Source: Nematostella vectensis (taxonomy: Eukaryota; Cnidaria; Anthozoa; Actiniaria; Edwardsiidae). From it: 64,000 bases of DNA. Position numbers and translations under genes: made by a program. The notes beneath the pieces are model-generated. The model ran no database searches. It had not been told where the DNA came from and saw only the letters and a program-made list of their open reading frames with translations. Positions within the stretch are counted from its first letter, which is position 1; every line of letters begins with the position of its first letter. The stretch covers positions 3,472,001 to 3,536,000 of the forward strand of contig NC_064038.1 of NCBI RefSeq assembly GCF_932526225.1, written 5' to 3'. Below, one piece after another: positions 34,029-45,900 of the stretch.

Positions 34029-36540
34029 GTAAGTATAGTAAGACTTTCAAGAAATTTTGGTTTTTATAACTACAAGCGATTACCAATAAATTGAGCTTGT
34101 ACTATTTGGCATTGAAAGCTATATCGTAAAAGATAATTTTCTTGTTTAATTTAGATTGATTCATTTTTCAATTATCCTTCCATTCTCTATAAGGGAAAAA
34201 GATTAGAAAATGCCTTGTATAATGAAAAGAAAATGAGGAAAGCTGTATATATCCCCCTGTTTTTTACATTTAAATCTCGTCGTATCAAAAACACAAGAAT
34301 CATCGGTAAATCTTAAATTAATTCAAATGTAGGATGGTCTTAACCTGATTGTTTGATTTTGTATGGGTGCTTGAAAATCCTAATGTTTCATTTCATTAAA
34401 CCTTGATAACGTTCTCACATCACTTTCTTTTTTAATAAGGTATATAAAAAACACGCGCTTTGCTTTTGAGAAAAAAAAATCATAACACTGAAAAAGATAA
34501 GTACCAAATACGAATTATTTATCCACAAAGTGAGTCAAAAGCATACATTTTCTAAATTTATTCCTAGTGGCTATATATGGCAATTGCTATTTTAATCAGA
34601 TAATGTAAGGGTTGCTGAAATCAATTTCAATGGATTCAATCACCGGACGTCTCGAGTCCCGTCGACCATGAGATATTTATGAGACTGGCCCCACCGTAGT
34701 GTAGCATGCTACATGCTGTTTCGCCTCTGCGTGAAATTAGCAACACTAATTATCTTAATCGACTTCACGCTGTCCGACTTTAGTCACCAACCACAAAACA
34801 CAAATACCAACTCGCCAATGCTTACCAAAAAATGTATAACACGTCTTCTCATTGAAAAGCATAACAAATTGAAGTAAACTTCAATTTCCATAAACCGCCA
34901 TGGGATTGTCATCTATTTAGAGTCTGAAATACTTTCGTTACCGGCGGATCACTAATTTGCATATCATCAATGCTACAAATGACTTTCCTGTTCGTGAGCA
35001 GGTTTATTCAGGTGAATTTCCTTAAATCGTAGCTGGGTCGGCATTTAGCCTCAAATGTTAGTATTATATATTACAAATTTGCAGAATTTTTTGTGCATTA
35101 TATCTCACCTTCGTTTTCGTGACGAAAGGTTTATTCAGGTGGCTGTCAGGGGCCTGGGACCAGTGGAAATATATACCTTTTTTTTTAAAGAAATAGAAAC
35201 CCAAAGCCCTTGAACAATATACATTCTGGAGACGGGCGGGAGTTTTTCATGGCCGGAGGTCGAGACATAAAAAGATCCATTAAAAAATTTACAATAAGTA
35301 AATATAATATGTGTAAATGTTGAAAATGTCTATGACGCTCTAGAATATTAAAATACTTTATTTATTGAAACAAGAATACTATCATGAAATTATTTGGGTT
35401 CTTTGGGAAACTTCCTGAGCCGTATCGGCAAAAGTACTCAAACTATACTCTTTGCCTTGACATTTGCTCCGTTTCTCAATTTATTATTCTAAAAATACAC
35501 AATTCTCATAATTAGTTTTTAATATTATTTAGTCACCTGGGAAGAGTAAGCAATCCATGGTTTTTAATAGGCTACAATACCCTCGTCTTATATATATGAA
35601 CACTTTTACTCATTTTACTCATGGGGATGGGGATGTGAACTTTGATGCAAGTAGGTTGAGATATTATTATTTTTTCTCTTCTGTAGACTTTTTTCATAAA
35701 TTTATGATAAAAGAAAGAAATAAGTAAAAGACGACCTTAATATCCCTCAGTTTCCTGTTTTCTCGATTGCTATTATTTGAAATACACACATTACATGTTT
35801 TTCAGCGGTGTTTTAGCACGCACACACGACGCCTCGCTTAAAATGCCACTTCAACTTGACAAAAGTTTGGTTCATCAGTGCGGAACATTACCATTTTTGG
35901 TTATATCGATTTACCTACTTATTATGCAAATATTCAAAATGGCCGCGCGGAGTTTGAAACTTGAATTTGTTTTGTTAGCGAGACGTCGCATCGCAAAAAT
36001 CGACCAAAACAGCAAAATATCCTGCTCTATACCAAGTTTGATATTTGATTGATGAGTTCTTGTGCTCGAAAGTAAAATATCGTTTGGGAAACCTTTTCAA
36101 ATTGAGCGCTTTTATTGGAGACTGCCGTAAAATCGAACTCTCTTCGTAATGTTTACGTTTAGAAAAAGAGAAATATGAGTGTGATGGACCAAATTCTACG
36201 GCTTAGGACCTTGACAGGACTAAACTAGGATAAATGAGGATCATGGCATACTAAAACAATTTTCACCACAAGCCGAAACGAGTGCCCACAGGGTATGGTG
36301 AAAGTTGAGAAGAGCGGAGGTTGAATTGTGAGGACGAAAGTGCGAGTCAAGGCCCATTCATTCATTTTTTTATTTTGCACTATTTTGAATAAGATAAAGA
36401 ATATTTGGATACAGGTAGAAAAAAGGGGAAGTTAACTATTTACGGTACTTAAGAAGAAAAAAAAATTTAAGGTGCGCAGTGACCATAGAAGCATAAGCTT
36501 TCGAGATGGTCACTGCCACAGTCAGATTTCGAGGGTCTTA
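34029..36540. other. Non-coding stretch before the LINE
   Basis: AT-rich DNA with no supported gene. If the orphan exon at 33955 is real, this is intron. A plus-strand frame at 35777-36052 shows no recognisable domain. A short inverted pair (AGTGACCAT / ATGGTCACT) lies near 36480-36513. Confidence 0.45.
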
Positions 36541-39390
36541 CAGGATATTATTATAATATTATTATAATATTATTATTATTATTATTTTTTTTTTTTTTTT
36601 TACAATATATAATATATACATAAACAAAATATAATATTTTAGAGTGAGGAAAAGTAAATCTGGCCAGGGTGGATCAATATTAATTCTGATTATTTAATAA
36701 ATGCAATTTCAGTTGTTCTATGAAGGAATTGTAAGGTAAGGACTTAATGCAATTTGGTATTTTTTCCCAAAATCTAGAAGACATGGCTGTAAATTTAGTT
36801 AATCCATAATTGGTTTTGGAAGCTGGCCTAAAGAGATTGCCTTTGGAAGCATATCTGGTATTATGTGAGTGAACTTGAGTGGCAGGCAGGATTAGATTAC
36901 ATAATGGCTTAGGCATAGTATCAGGAAAGTGTTGGAGCTTATAAACAAGAGATGATATCCTTAGATTATGTATGTTATCAAGATTCAGGATCCTAAGCAG
37001 TTGGTAATAATTCGATGGACTTTCCCTTTGGGGAGCAAAGAAAATAGAGCGAATGCATTTATTCTGCTTCGTTTTGATAGGGCGAAGCCGTGTTTGGCTT
37101 GCCGAGCCCCAGCTCATTATACCATAAGAAATATATGGGTAAATTAAATTATAGTATAGTTGTGTTAAAGTAGTCAGGGGAAGAAAATAACGTAACTTGG
37201 AAATGATTCCAAGATTTTTTGCGAGGCATTTATTAACATGATTTAGTTGTGAATTCCATTTGAGATGTTCATCAATAAAGACACCTAAGTATTTTATGTT
37301 GTTAGTATTCTTTATACCATATGCTGTTAAGTCAATAGAAACACTTTTTCTGGGGGAGGTGACAGTGATATGATGAGTTTTCTTAAAATTAATGGACAAC
37401 TTATTAGCGTTACAGTATTTGATGACATTGTCTAATTCACTATTAACAGTGGTTTCTAAATCTTTGGGGTTTTTTGAAGTATAAAATAGATTTGTATCAT
37501 CTGCAAATATTCTAAATTTCAGTTTCTTAGAAGAGTTGGGGAGATCATTAATATATAAGAGGAATAATAAGGGACCAAGGGTAGATCCTTGAGGAACTCC
37601 GCAAGAGATTGGTAGCATAGATGATTCCGCATTGCCAATTTTGACAAACTGATGACGATTAGAGAGATAACTAGAAAACCATTTTGCGGGGGTTCCCCTG
37701 ACTCCATATTTGTACATTTTAGCTAATAAGATGTCGTGGTTAATAGTATCAAATGCCTTTGAAAAATCTAAGAAAATAGCACATGTAGTCATACCTTGGT
37801 CAATAGAAGACTTGAGGGTCTCAACAGTTTCTAATATGGCATGTTCGGTTGAATGGCCTTTCCGAAATCCAAATTGAAATTCAAATAAAATTTTATGTTT
37901 TTCAAGAAAAAAAATCAGCTGGTTGTAGATAAGCTTCTCAAGAATCTTGCTAAATGAACAGATTATTGATATTGGTCTATAATTCCCTGGTTCAGTGGCA
38001 TCCCCACTTTTATATATAGGAGTAACCCTTGAGATTTTGAAAATATCAGGGACTTCACCACTTGCTATAGATTCATTATAAATGGCAGTAAAGGGAGAGG
38101 CTAGGATGGATGCTGACAATTTTATAAATTTATTAGGAATAGTAATATATGATTTATTTTCATTAAGAGATGCAAAAAGTAAAAAAACCTGTGCTTCTGA
38201 AACTGGAGACATAACAAAAGAAGAAGTTGTAGATTGTTTAATATAGGATGTAGGAGATATGGATTTGTCATCTTTAATTTGGGAAGCTAGATTGGTTCCT
38301 ACATTTGTAAAAAATTTGTTCAACTGATCAGCAATATCAGAAGGATTGGTAAACGACCTATTTCCTGAAGTAATGCGACTAGGAGCACTTTGCCCCTTTG
38401 TTTTCCTTTGTATCAGCTTGCCGATTAATTTCCAGGTAGCTTTGAGGTTGTTTTTACAGCTAATAAATTGAGAATGGAAATATTCCTTTTTACTTTTGTT
38501 GAGAAGATGTGATAAAGTATTAGAATATTGCTTGTATGCTATTACTTTTTCTTGGTTTTTGCTAAAAAAGTGACTTCGGTACATTTTTTGCTTGTGCTTT
38601 ATTGATTTTAAGATGCCATTGGTAATCCATGGTTTACTAAGTTGTCTTTTTTTTGCACGAGAGGCAATTTTCATTGGTGCATGTTTATCGATAACAGAAT
38701 GGATGGCATGAATTGTGTCTTCAGTTTTTTCATTTAATGTTTTAGTTGATTGGTGAAGGGAATTCCAATCAAGCTGGTTCATATCATACAAGAAATTTTC
38801 ACTATTAAATTTAGAAAAATCTCTAAAACTTTGCTGTTCACAAGTTTTCTTGAGATGGGACTTAAAGGTGCAGAAAATGGGCAGATGGTCAGAGATATCA
38901 ACTGTGAGAATACCAGGAGTGACATGGGAAATGGGACAATTAGTGTAGATATGATCAATCAGTGTGGCAGTGTGACTGGTTATACGAGTAGGCTTAGTTA
39001 TAATTGGCATTAAGCCATTAGAGAAAAGCATATCGAGGTATTCATCAGTCTGGAAATGGGAATTAGCTTTCAAAAAATCTATATTTATATCGCCACACAG
39101 GAATAAGTCAACTTTGTTTGGGTCAATAGATTTGATTATGTTATCTAACTGAATTGTAAATTCATTAAGATTATCTGTGGGATGTCTATAAATACAACCT
39201 ACAATAATATTTTTCTTATTTTTCCCATTTTCAATCTCACACCAAGTTGATTCAACTAAATCCATGTCAAGTTTTATATCTTCACGGGGTATAGCATTTA
39301 AAGAATTGTTAATATATAAGGCAGAGCCACCAGCATTGGTTTTAGAGTCATTGTGAAAAAAATTGTAATTTTTAAAATTTATCAACGTCT
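36541..39390 (-). mobile_element. 5'-truncated CR1/jockey-type non-LTR retrotransposon
   Basis: On the minus strand an endonuclease-reverse transcriptase ORF is followed by a short 3' UTR and a poly-A plus (AAT)n tail, read on the plus strand as the TTA/T run at 36541-36602. The 5' end breaks off near 39390 inside the endonuclease domain, typical of incomplete target-primed reverse transcription. The remaining ORF is uninterrupted, which suggests a recent insertion. Confidence 0.88.
36680..39385 (-). CDS. LINE ORF2: endonuclease (N-terminally truncated) and reverse transcriptase
   Basis: 901 codons without a stop. Endonuclease/phosphatase-type landmarks: GDIN at ~98-101, TLIDHIY at ~141-147 and SDHLPI at ~165-170; the first catalytic residues are lost by truncation. 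The reverse transcriptase (about 440-720) has FRKGHSTEHA, FLDFSKAFDTINHDIL, GVPQGSTLGPLLFLLYIND and the catalytic FADD near residue 628. The C-terminal region follows the CR1/jockey pattern without an RNase H domain. It would copy its own RNA into DNA at nicked target sites, but this copy lacks the 5' end and is probably not autonomous. Confidence 0.9.
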   Translation of the reverse strand: MINFKNYNFFHNDSKTNAGGSALYINNSLNAIPREDIKLDMDLVESTWCEIENGKNKKNIIVGCIYRHPTDNLNEFTIQLDNIIKSIDPNKVDLFLCGDINIDFLKANSHFQTDEYLDMLFSNGLMPIITKPTRITSHTATLIDHIYTNCPISHVTPGILTVDISDHLPIFCTFKSHLKKTCEQQSFRDFSKFNSENFLYDMNQLDWNSLHQSTKTLNEKTEDTIHAIHSVIDKHAPMKIASRAKKRQLSKPWITNGILKSIKHKQKMYRSHFFSKNQEKVIAYKQYSNTLSHLLNKSKKEYFHSQFISCKNNLKATWKLIGKLIQRKTKGQSAPSRITSGNRSFTNPSDIADQLNKFFTNVGTNLASQIKDDKSISPTSYIKQSTTSSFVMSPVSEAQVFLLFASLNENKSYITIPNKFIKLSASILASPFTAIYNESIASGEVPDIFKISRVTPIYKSGDATEPGNYRPISIICSFSKILEKLIYNQLIFFLEKHKILFEFQFGFRKGHSTEHAILETVETLKSSIDQGMTTCAIFLDFSKAFDTINHDILLAKMYKYGVRGTPAKWFSSYLSNRHQFVKIGNAESSMLPISCGVPQGSTLGPLLFLLYINDLPNSSKKLKFRIFADDTNLFYTSKNPKDLETTVNSELDNVIKYCNANKLSINFKKTHHITVTSPRKSVSIDLTAYGIKNTNNIKYLGVFIDEHLKWNSQLNHVNKCLAKNLGIISKLRYFLPLTTLTQLYYNLIYPYISYGIMSWGSASQTRLRPIKTKQNKCIRSIFFAPQRESPSNYYQLLRILNLDNIHNLRISSLVYKLQHFPDTMPKPLCNLILPATQVHSHNTRYASKGNLFRPASKTNYGLTKFTAMSSRFWEKIPNCIKSLPYNSFIEQLKLHLLNNQN

Positions 39391-39689
39391 ATACAACAGG
39401 GAAAAATCGCCGAAGAATAGGTATGAAAATTTGTGTCAACATTTAGCCGAAAAGCATTTTACCCTACCCTTGTCTCTCGGGGGTTCGCTTCTTATCATTC
39501 TTTAGCTAAATGTCTTGCCCTGCGACCACCACAACAACATAGGGGGGGGGGGGGCACTCTAGCTGTAAACATGACTGTTGGTTTCGACAGATACGAACAT
39601 TTTATGCCCCCAAAAGAACGGAACCGCGCCACCCCTAAGAATATACCTGCATCTGAACTCTATACCCAAAACTCCACCAAGAATAGATA

Positions 39690-41800
39690 GCCCCCCCCCC
39701 CTTCCCCCCAAAAAAGTAACCCAAATCTGAGTTCTATTCGTAAAACATACAAAAGCTTGAAACTTGCCAGTCCCGTAAAAAAGTTTTAGAAGGAAAATTT
39801 GCTTATCAAATTTAATTTATTTTTATTCCCTTTTATAAAAAAAAACCTCTATCCTCCTCACCTCCAAGGCCCTAGTCATAAAACCCGGTTGAATTTTACT
39901 TCCTTGTCTTCGCACCTTGTGTGAGCACACCACATGTGACATGCCCTCAGTCATCACAACCTCACTCCCCTTACCATGCATTTCTCAACCTTTAATTTTA
40001 CACTCTATGCCTTTTCCTATTTGTCTGCACACACCATAAAATAGCCCTCATTGAGTAAGCGCATTACATAGCCACTCAAACCAGTGCCCCCCCTAAAATC
40101 TAATGCTAGAGGGGCATAAGATAAGAACTGATAAGAACTTTTTGATGAATTAGCCCCCCCTACTCATCCTCAAAAATACCCAAACCTGAGTTCTATACAT
40201 AAAATATACCAAGCATAGAAACTTACCTCCCAAATAAATAACCAAACCTAAATTCTATAGCCCAAGCATACAAAATCTTGCTATAAGGGAGCTTCAACTC
40301 TCAGATTTGCTTATTAAATAAAATCAATTTTATTCCATTTTCATAAAAAAGACAACAAACAAACTCTGTGCAATAGGCACTGAGATAAAAAAATGCTCCT
40401 GAAGTATCACCAAATATAAATATTTATTTTCCATACAGTATGATATCTATGACTGCACAATCATACTCCTAGAATCTCCAAGGCCTAGTAATCAAACCTG
40501 GTACAAGAGGGGTAAAAAGAAGGGCATAATGTGCTAAAATAAGCATTTGCAATAAGAACTTTTTGTCAAATTAGCCCCCCCCCCCCCAAAAAAAAAATAC
40601 CCAAACCTGAGTTCTATACATAAAATATACCAAGCATAGAAACTTACCTCCCAAATAAATAACCAAACCTAAATTCTATAGCCCAAGCATACAAAATCTT
40701 GCTATAAGGGAGCTTCAACTCTCAGATTTGCTTATTAAATAAAATCAATTTTATTCCATTTTTATAAAAAAGACAACAAACAAACTCTGTGCAATAGGCA
40801 CTGAGATAAAAAATGCTCCTGAAGTATCACCAAATATAAATATTTATTTTCCATACAGTATGATATCTATGACTGCACAATCATACTCCTAGAATCTTCA
40901 AGGCCTAGTAATCAAACCTGGTACAAGAGGGGTAAAAAGAAGGGCATAATATGCTAAAATAAGCATTTGCGATAAGGACTTTTTGTCAAATTAGCCCCCC
41001 CCCAAAAAAAAAAATTTACCCAAACCTGAGTTCTATACATAAAATATACCAAGTATAGAAACTTACCTCCCAAACAATTACTCAAACCTATATACCCCAA
41101 ACATATAAATTCTTAATATCACTATAGTTTTAAAGGGGAGCTTCAACACTCAGACTTGCCTATCAAATCAAATTAATTTAATTCCCTTTTTATAAAAAAA
41201 AAGACTCTTTGCGCATATAATAGAAACTGGCGAGAAAAAATAAGCCTGAAGTATCACCAGATATGAATAGATATTTTCCATATGATATCTGCTCTAGTGA
41301 AGCTTGGAGCCTCTGGTACCCAGGGTATGACTATACTCCCATTCTCCTATCATCTCCAAGCCTAGTAATCAAACATGGTACAAGTTTACTTCATCTTCAC
41401 AACCTGTGTCAGCACCCCCAATTAGACATACCCTTTGTCACCACCCCTTTGCCCTTACCATGCCTTTTCCTCACCCTAGTTTACACTTTATGCCTTTTTC
41501 CATTTGTCTGCACACACAATGAAATACACCCTCAATGGCTCTAACTTGGTGTTAGAACCTGTGTATTAAGCACGATTTGTGTCACAAAACTTCCTTTTTT
41601 TTAATAAAATGAATCATGATGAAAACAGAGCTGGATACAATGAAGTCCTTTGGGGATGGTTCTGACACTGAGGTATACATACACCCCTCATTGAATAAGC
41701 ACATTACATAGCCCCTCAAACAAGTGCCCCCTCTAGAATCCATTTATAAAAAAAGCCATAATGTGAGCATTTGTGGTAAGGACTTTTTTTTACAACGAGT
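39690..41800. repeat. Tandem ~424-bp repeat (3-4 copies) with flanking related blocks
   Basis: Blocks beginning with AAGAACTTTTTG, a TTAGCCCCCC run and CCCAAACCTGAGTTCTATAC recur at about 40131, 40554 and 40974, with a more diverged copy at about 39690 and a partial one near 41780. The middle copies are almost identical over ~424 bp. A second shared block (ending in TTTGTCTGCACACAC) lies near 39900-40040 and 41400-41530. No coding frame is conserved, so this looks like satellite-like or transposon-derived DNA. Confidence 0.8.
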
Positions 41801-42938
41801 AATAGCAAAGTAATGCAGCAATGAATAATGACTGCCATCCCTGAGATTTACTGATCATAGCAAATCTATTTATTCCAGGATCAAATATAAACATTTAAAC
41901 AGTACTTTCATGTAGTGTCTTTAAATTGCATACAATAAACAGTGACTCGCGGCCAATCTGTATACGATTTAGCTTCATTTTTTTTTAATGAGACTCGCTG
42001 CCATTCTGTATAAGATTCATTTTAGTTTCAATATCCCAGCTAAATTTTTTCTTGGAGTGTCTTCATTCCGAGTGCGAAAGCAAGATAAATCCAGGGAAAT
42101 TTTGTGCATTTGTATGACTTGATGAAACGTACAACTAGATAATTGGTGATCAATGTTATAGCCTGCTAGCAGTGGCTTACCCTTCCGCGTTCATTACAGT
42201 ACGATTCGGTGAAGTCGTAAAAATAACCCTGCAAATGAGGTCTGTTGCCGATGAGAAACAACACAAATAGGGTATATATGACGCACTGAGTCGGTGAAAT
42301 CCCTGCTTAAACAGATAAGAAGAAATCACTGCTAGCAAAGAGTTAAAAAGCGGCGTTCAACATGATTTTCCCGATTCAACGGAACCGCCATTTTGTTTTC
42401 CCACTCTGAGTTGAGGCGTGTCCGCGTGAGACTGGGCATAGTAATACTCATCTCTGATTGGTTAATCAGATTGTTTATCAAATATAACCAAAAATGGTAA
42501 TGTTCCGCACTGTTCATTACGCTAAAATCACAAAGGAAGTGTCGGCTTTTAAAATATATAATAACAAATAATTACTGCTTTGTCAGCCAATAGCAATAGG
42601 GTTCGTCGCATTTTCACTCACGCATCTTTTAACTTCTCAGTGATACGATTATGTTGGGTTTATTTCGAGCAATTAGAGTGTGAAATATTAGAGGGCACGA
42701 ATCTCAATTACTCTTACTTTCCTCTAAAGTGGAAGAGTTTTTCTTCATTAGGCAAAAAAAGCTCATGTTCTCTTGTAGTTTTTAGTTATGTTGGATTATA
42801 TAAATTTTCAAAGCAGGAAGTTTTCAAACGAAGGATGAAAATACTGTTTGGAATACTGTGGTTAGTTAAGAAGCACTTTTCGCTCCCCGTCAGTAATGTT
42901 TTGGGCCGCAGTACCATTTTGACGTCTTGCTCCCAACG

Positions 42939-45900
42939 ATGACCGAAGTATTTAGCAAAGAAACACCATCTCGATGCATCCTGGCCTTCACGGTTATTGG
43001 ATTTGTTTTCTTAGCTAATGCAAGGTAAGAAGTTTCCTCAGCTTAATCATAACAAGTTTTAAAGGATACAGGGTGAGATTTTAGAAATTTTTTTATTGTG
43101 ACTAGAAGGAATTATAACAAGTTTACTAACGTATCTATAAAATGCAAGAATATCGTCAAACCCTTTATTTTTCCATTTTTATAAAAAATAACTAAAATTA
43201 AAGTGAAACATAACATGGGTAGAAACAAATAAAGAATTTAGTTTCCAATTACCGAAATTTCCAATTACCTACCCATTTCTCAACTTGCAAAAAGATGGGA
43301 CATCTTTTTCTTACGTATTTGTCGAGTTAAAGCGTGCTTATGCAAGAGAATGAAAAAAAAAACAGTGTTCATTGCCTAAACAGGCGTTATTGAATGTTAA
43401 TTTTGAATAAAACAAAATTTATTCGTTTGGCGATTTGAAACGCTCACAATTATTAAATATTGTTAACCATCATAACAAAGATCTTCGCGATTTAAATGGT
43501 TTAAAACCGCATTGTCACCAGTTTACTTCCGGTCGATTGCGTAACAATATCCGATGATTTTTAACGGAAAACGCGAAAAATATTTCAAAATATTAAAAAC
43601 AGTGTGTTTATTGGAAGTTTCTTTGAGGATGTGATTGATAATTTAGAGCGGATGGCCTGTTTAATATCTCGTATTTTAAAAGATTCTTTTGTCTTTTAAC
43701 GGTTGAGGTTTCCGTCGGACCTCCGGAAGTAAACTGGCGACAATGCGGTTTTAAACCATTTAAATCGCGAAGATCTTTGTTATGATGGTTAACAATATTT
43801 AATAATTGTGAGCGTTTCAAATCGCCATAATCGATCGGCTATAATTTTCATCATCAATAAACCTCAAGTGCGAATGAGATGAATTCATGATGAGGTTTCT
43901 ATAATAAGTACCTTTTCTAAAAAAACAGATAGTAAATTAGGACGTAGATACAAAATGCATAGAAAAGAATATATGAAAGTATTATTTCCCTTTTCGCTGA
44001 AAGACAAATACCATTTTACGTTTGTCGCTGACATCCGCAATGTTTGTGTACTGATGACGACCTCTCTTTTGACCCGTCCGCACCAGTCCCCTCTCTGTCT
44101 GACCACCTGGAACACGTGTTTGCAAACCGAGAATAGTGCAAAAACTGCTACCAAAGTACGACAATACATGGAAATGAGCTTATTTTCCCTTGCAATGTAT
44201 TGAATAAAGTTAGATAGAAAAATGACATATGCCTTAAATATAAACAAAATGCACAAAATGCTTCCGGAGATTGAAACATAGTCTATCTTTATTTTTTCGG
44301 TGAGATATGCTATAATGCAATTTCATTTTAGAAACATTACAAAAAGTTAACAAACATGAACTTAAAACTTTAACTTAAGCGAATTAATGTTGGAAATAGC
44401 CTTCGTAAACAACGTTTTTAAAAGGATAGTTAGATAGCGATTTTTGTCCCCACATTTTGTGGCAATCTTTAATCTCATCCAAGGGCAATAAAACAGCAAC
44501 ATGTACTAGTAAATGTGCTTTGTTTGATTTTTTTTCAAGCTAGGGGCTCCCGTGTTATTTCGAAACAGTTTTTATCTCCTAGCCAGGCGCCTAACCAGGA
44601 TTTGCTGGTAGAAAGGTATAGATAATTTGTCTTAAAATGGGGAAAAATTGGTGATTCTTTAATAAGAAATTCCTTATTTTGGCTCTTCCATGGGGCGTGC
44701 GCACGAAGCGAAAGCTGGCAAACTTTCTACTAAACTTTCTAATGGCTACGTTAGACCAGGGACTCTTATTAAGTGTAAAGGCCTGGCTAGACATTCAAAC
44801 ATGTTTGTCAAACATTGAAATCGAACGCTCGCGCGAGTATGTTTGGCGAAGTGGCTATACACAAAAACATTTTCATAAAAAAGCGCGCGCACTTTTTCCG
44901 TTATGATTGCGCGAGAGATTAAAGTGGCGCAATGGGAATTTCAAGCGGTGATTGGATAAAATCACAAAGCGCGCGCAATGTTTTGTGTGATGAGGGGCTA
45001 AAAGACAAAACATTTGCGTTCAACGCAAATGTTTGATGAAAATGTTTTGAGCTCGTTCAAACATCTGTACGTGTTGTGGAAGCCAATTGAGTGCCATGTT
45101 TCGTGGGTGGCTAAACGTACAAACATTTGCGTCAAACGCAATGTTTGACAAACATGTTTGAATGTTTAGCCAGGCCTTAAGTGACCTGTCTCTACAGCGC
45201 CGAGTCGTGTGTCCAGGATCATAATGGCGGCTACGGACCAAATGTTACGACTGTCGTAAGGTCTCTACTTAGCCAAAAGGACAACAAGCTTTGTAGACCC
45301 TACACTACAGGTCAGTGTCCGGTATCCCCACCAATACACATTACTGATACATATTACTGATACACATTACTGGTTCACATTACTGATACACATTACTGGT
45401 TCACATTACTGATACACATTACCAATACACATTACCAATACACATTACTGATACACATTACTAATACACATTATTACATTATTGATACACATTACCAATA
45501 CACATTACTGGTACACATTACTGGTACACATTACTTATACACATTACTGATACACATTACTGATACACATTACTGGTACAAATTACTGGTACACATTACT
45601 GATACACATTACTGATACACATTACTGGTACAAATTACTGGTACACATTACTGATACACAGTACTGATACCCATTATCAATATACATTCGCGATACACAT
45701 TACTGATACACATTACTAATACACATTACTGATACACATTACCAATACACATTACCAATACACATTACCAATACACATTACTGATACACATTACTGATAC
45801 ACATTACCAATACAAATTACCAATACACATTACTGATACACATTACCAATACACATTACTGGAACACATTACTGATACACATTACTGGCACACATTACTG

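Noticed and set aside
45311-45345. Third donor-derived array (13-bp repeat)
   Set aside because: Similarity between the unit and the exon end is too loose to claim derivation; kept only as a possible decayed case.
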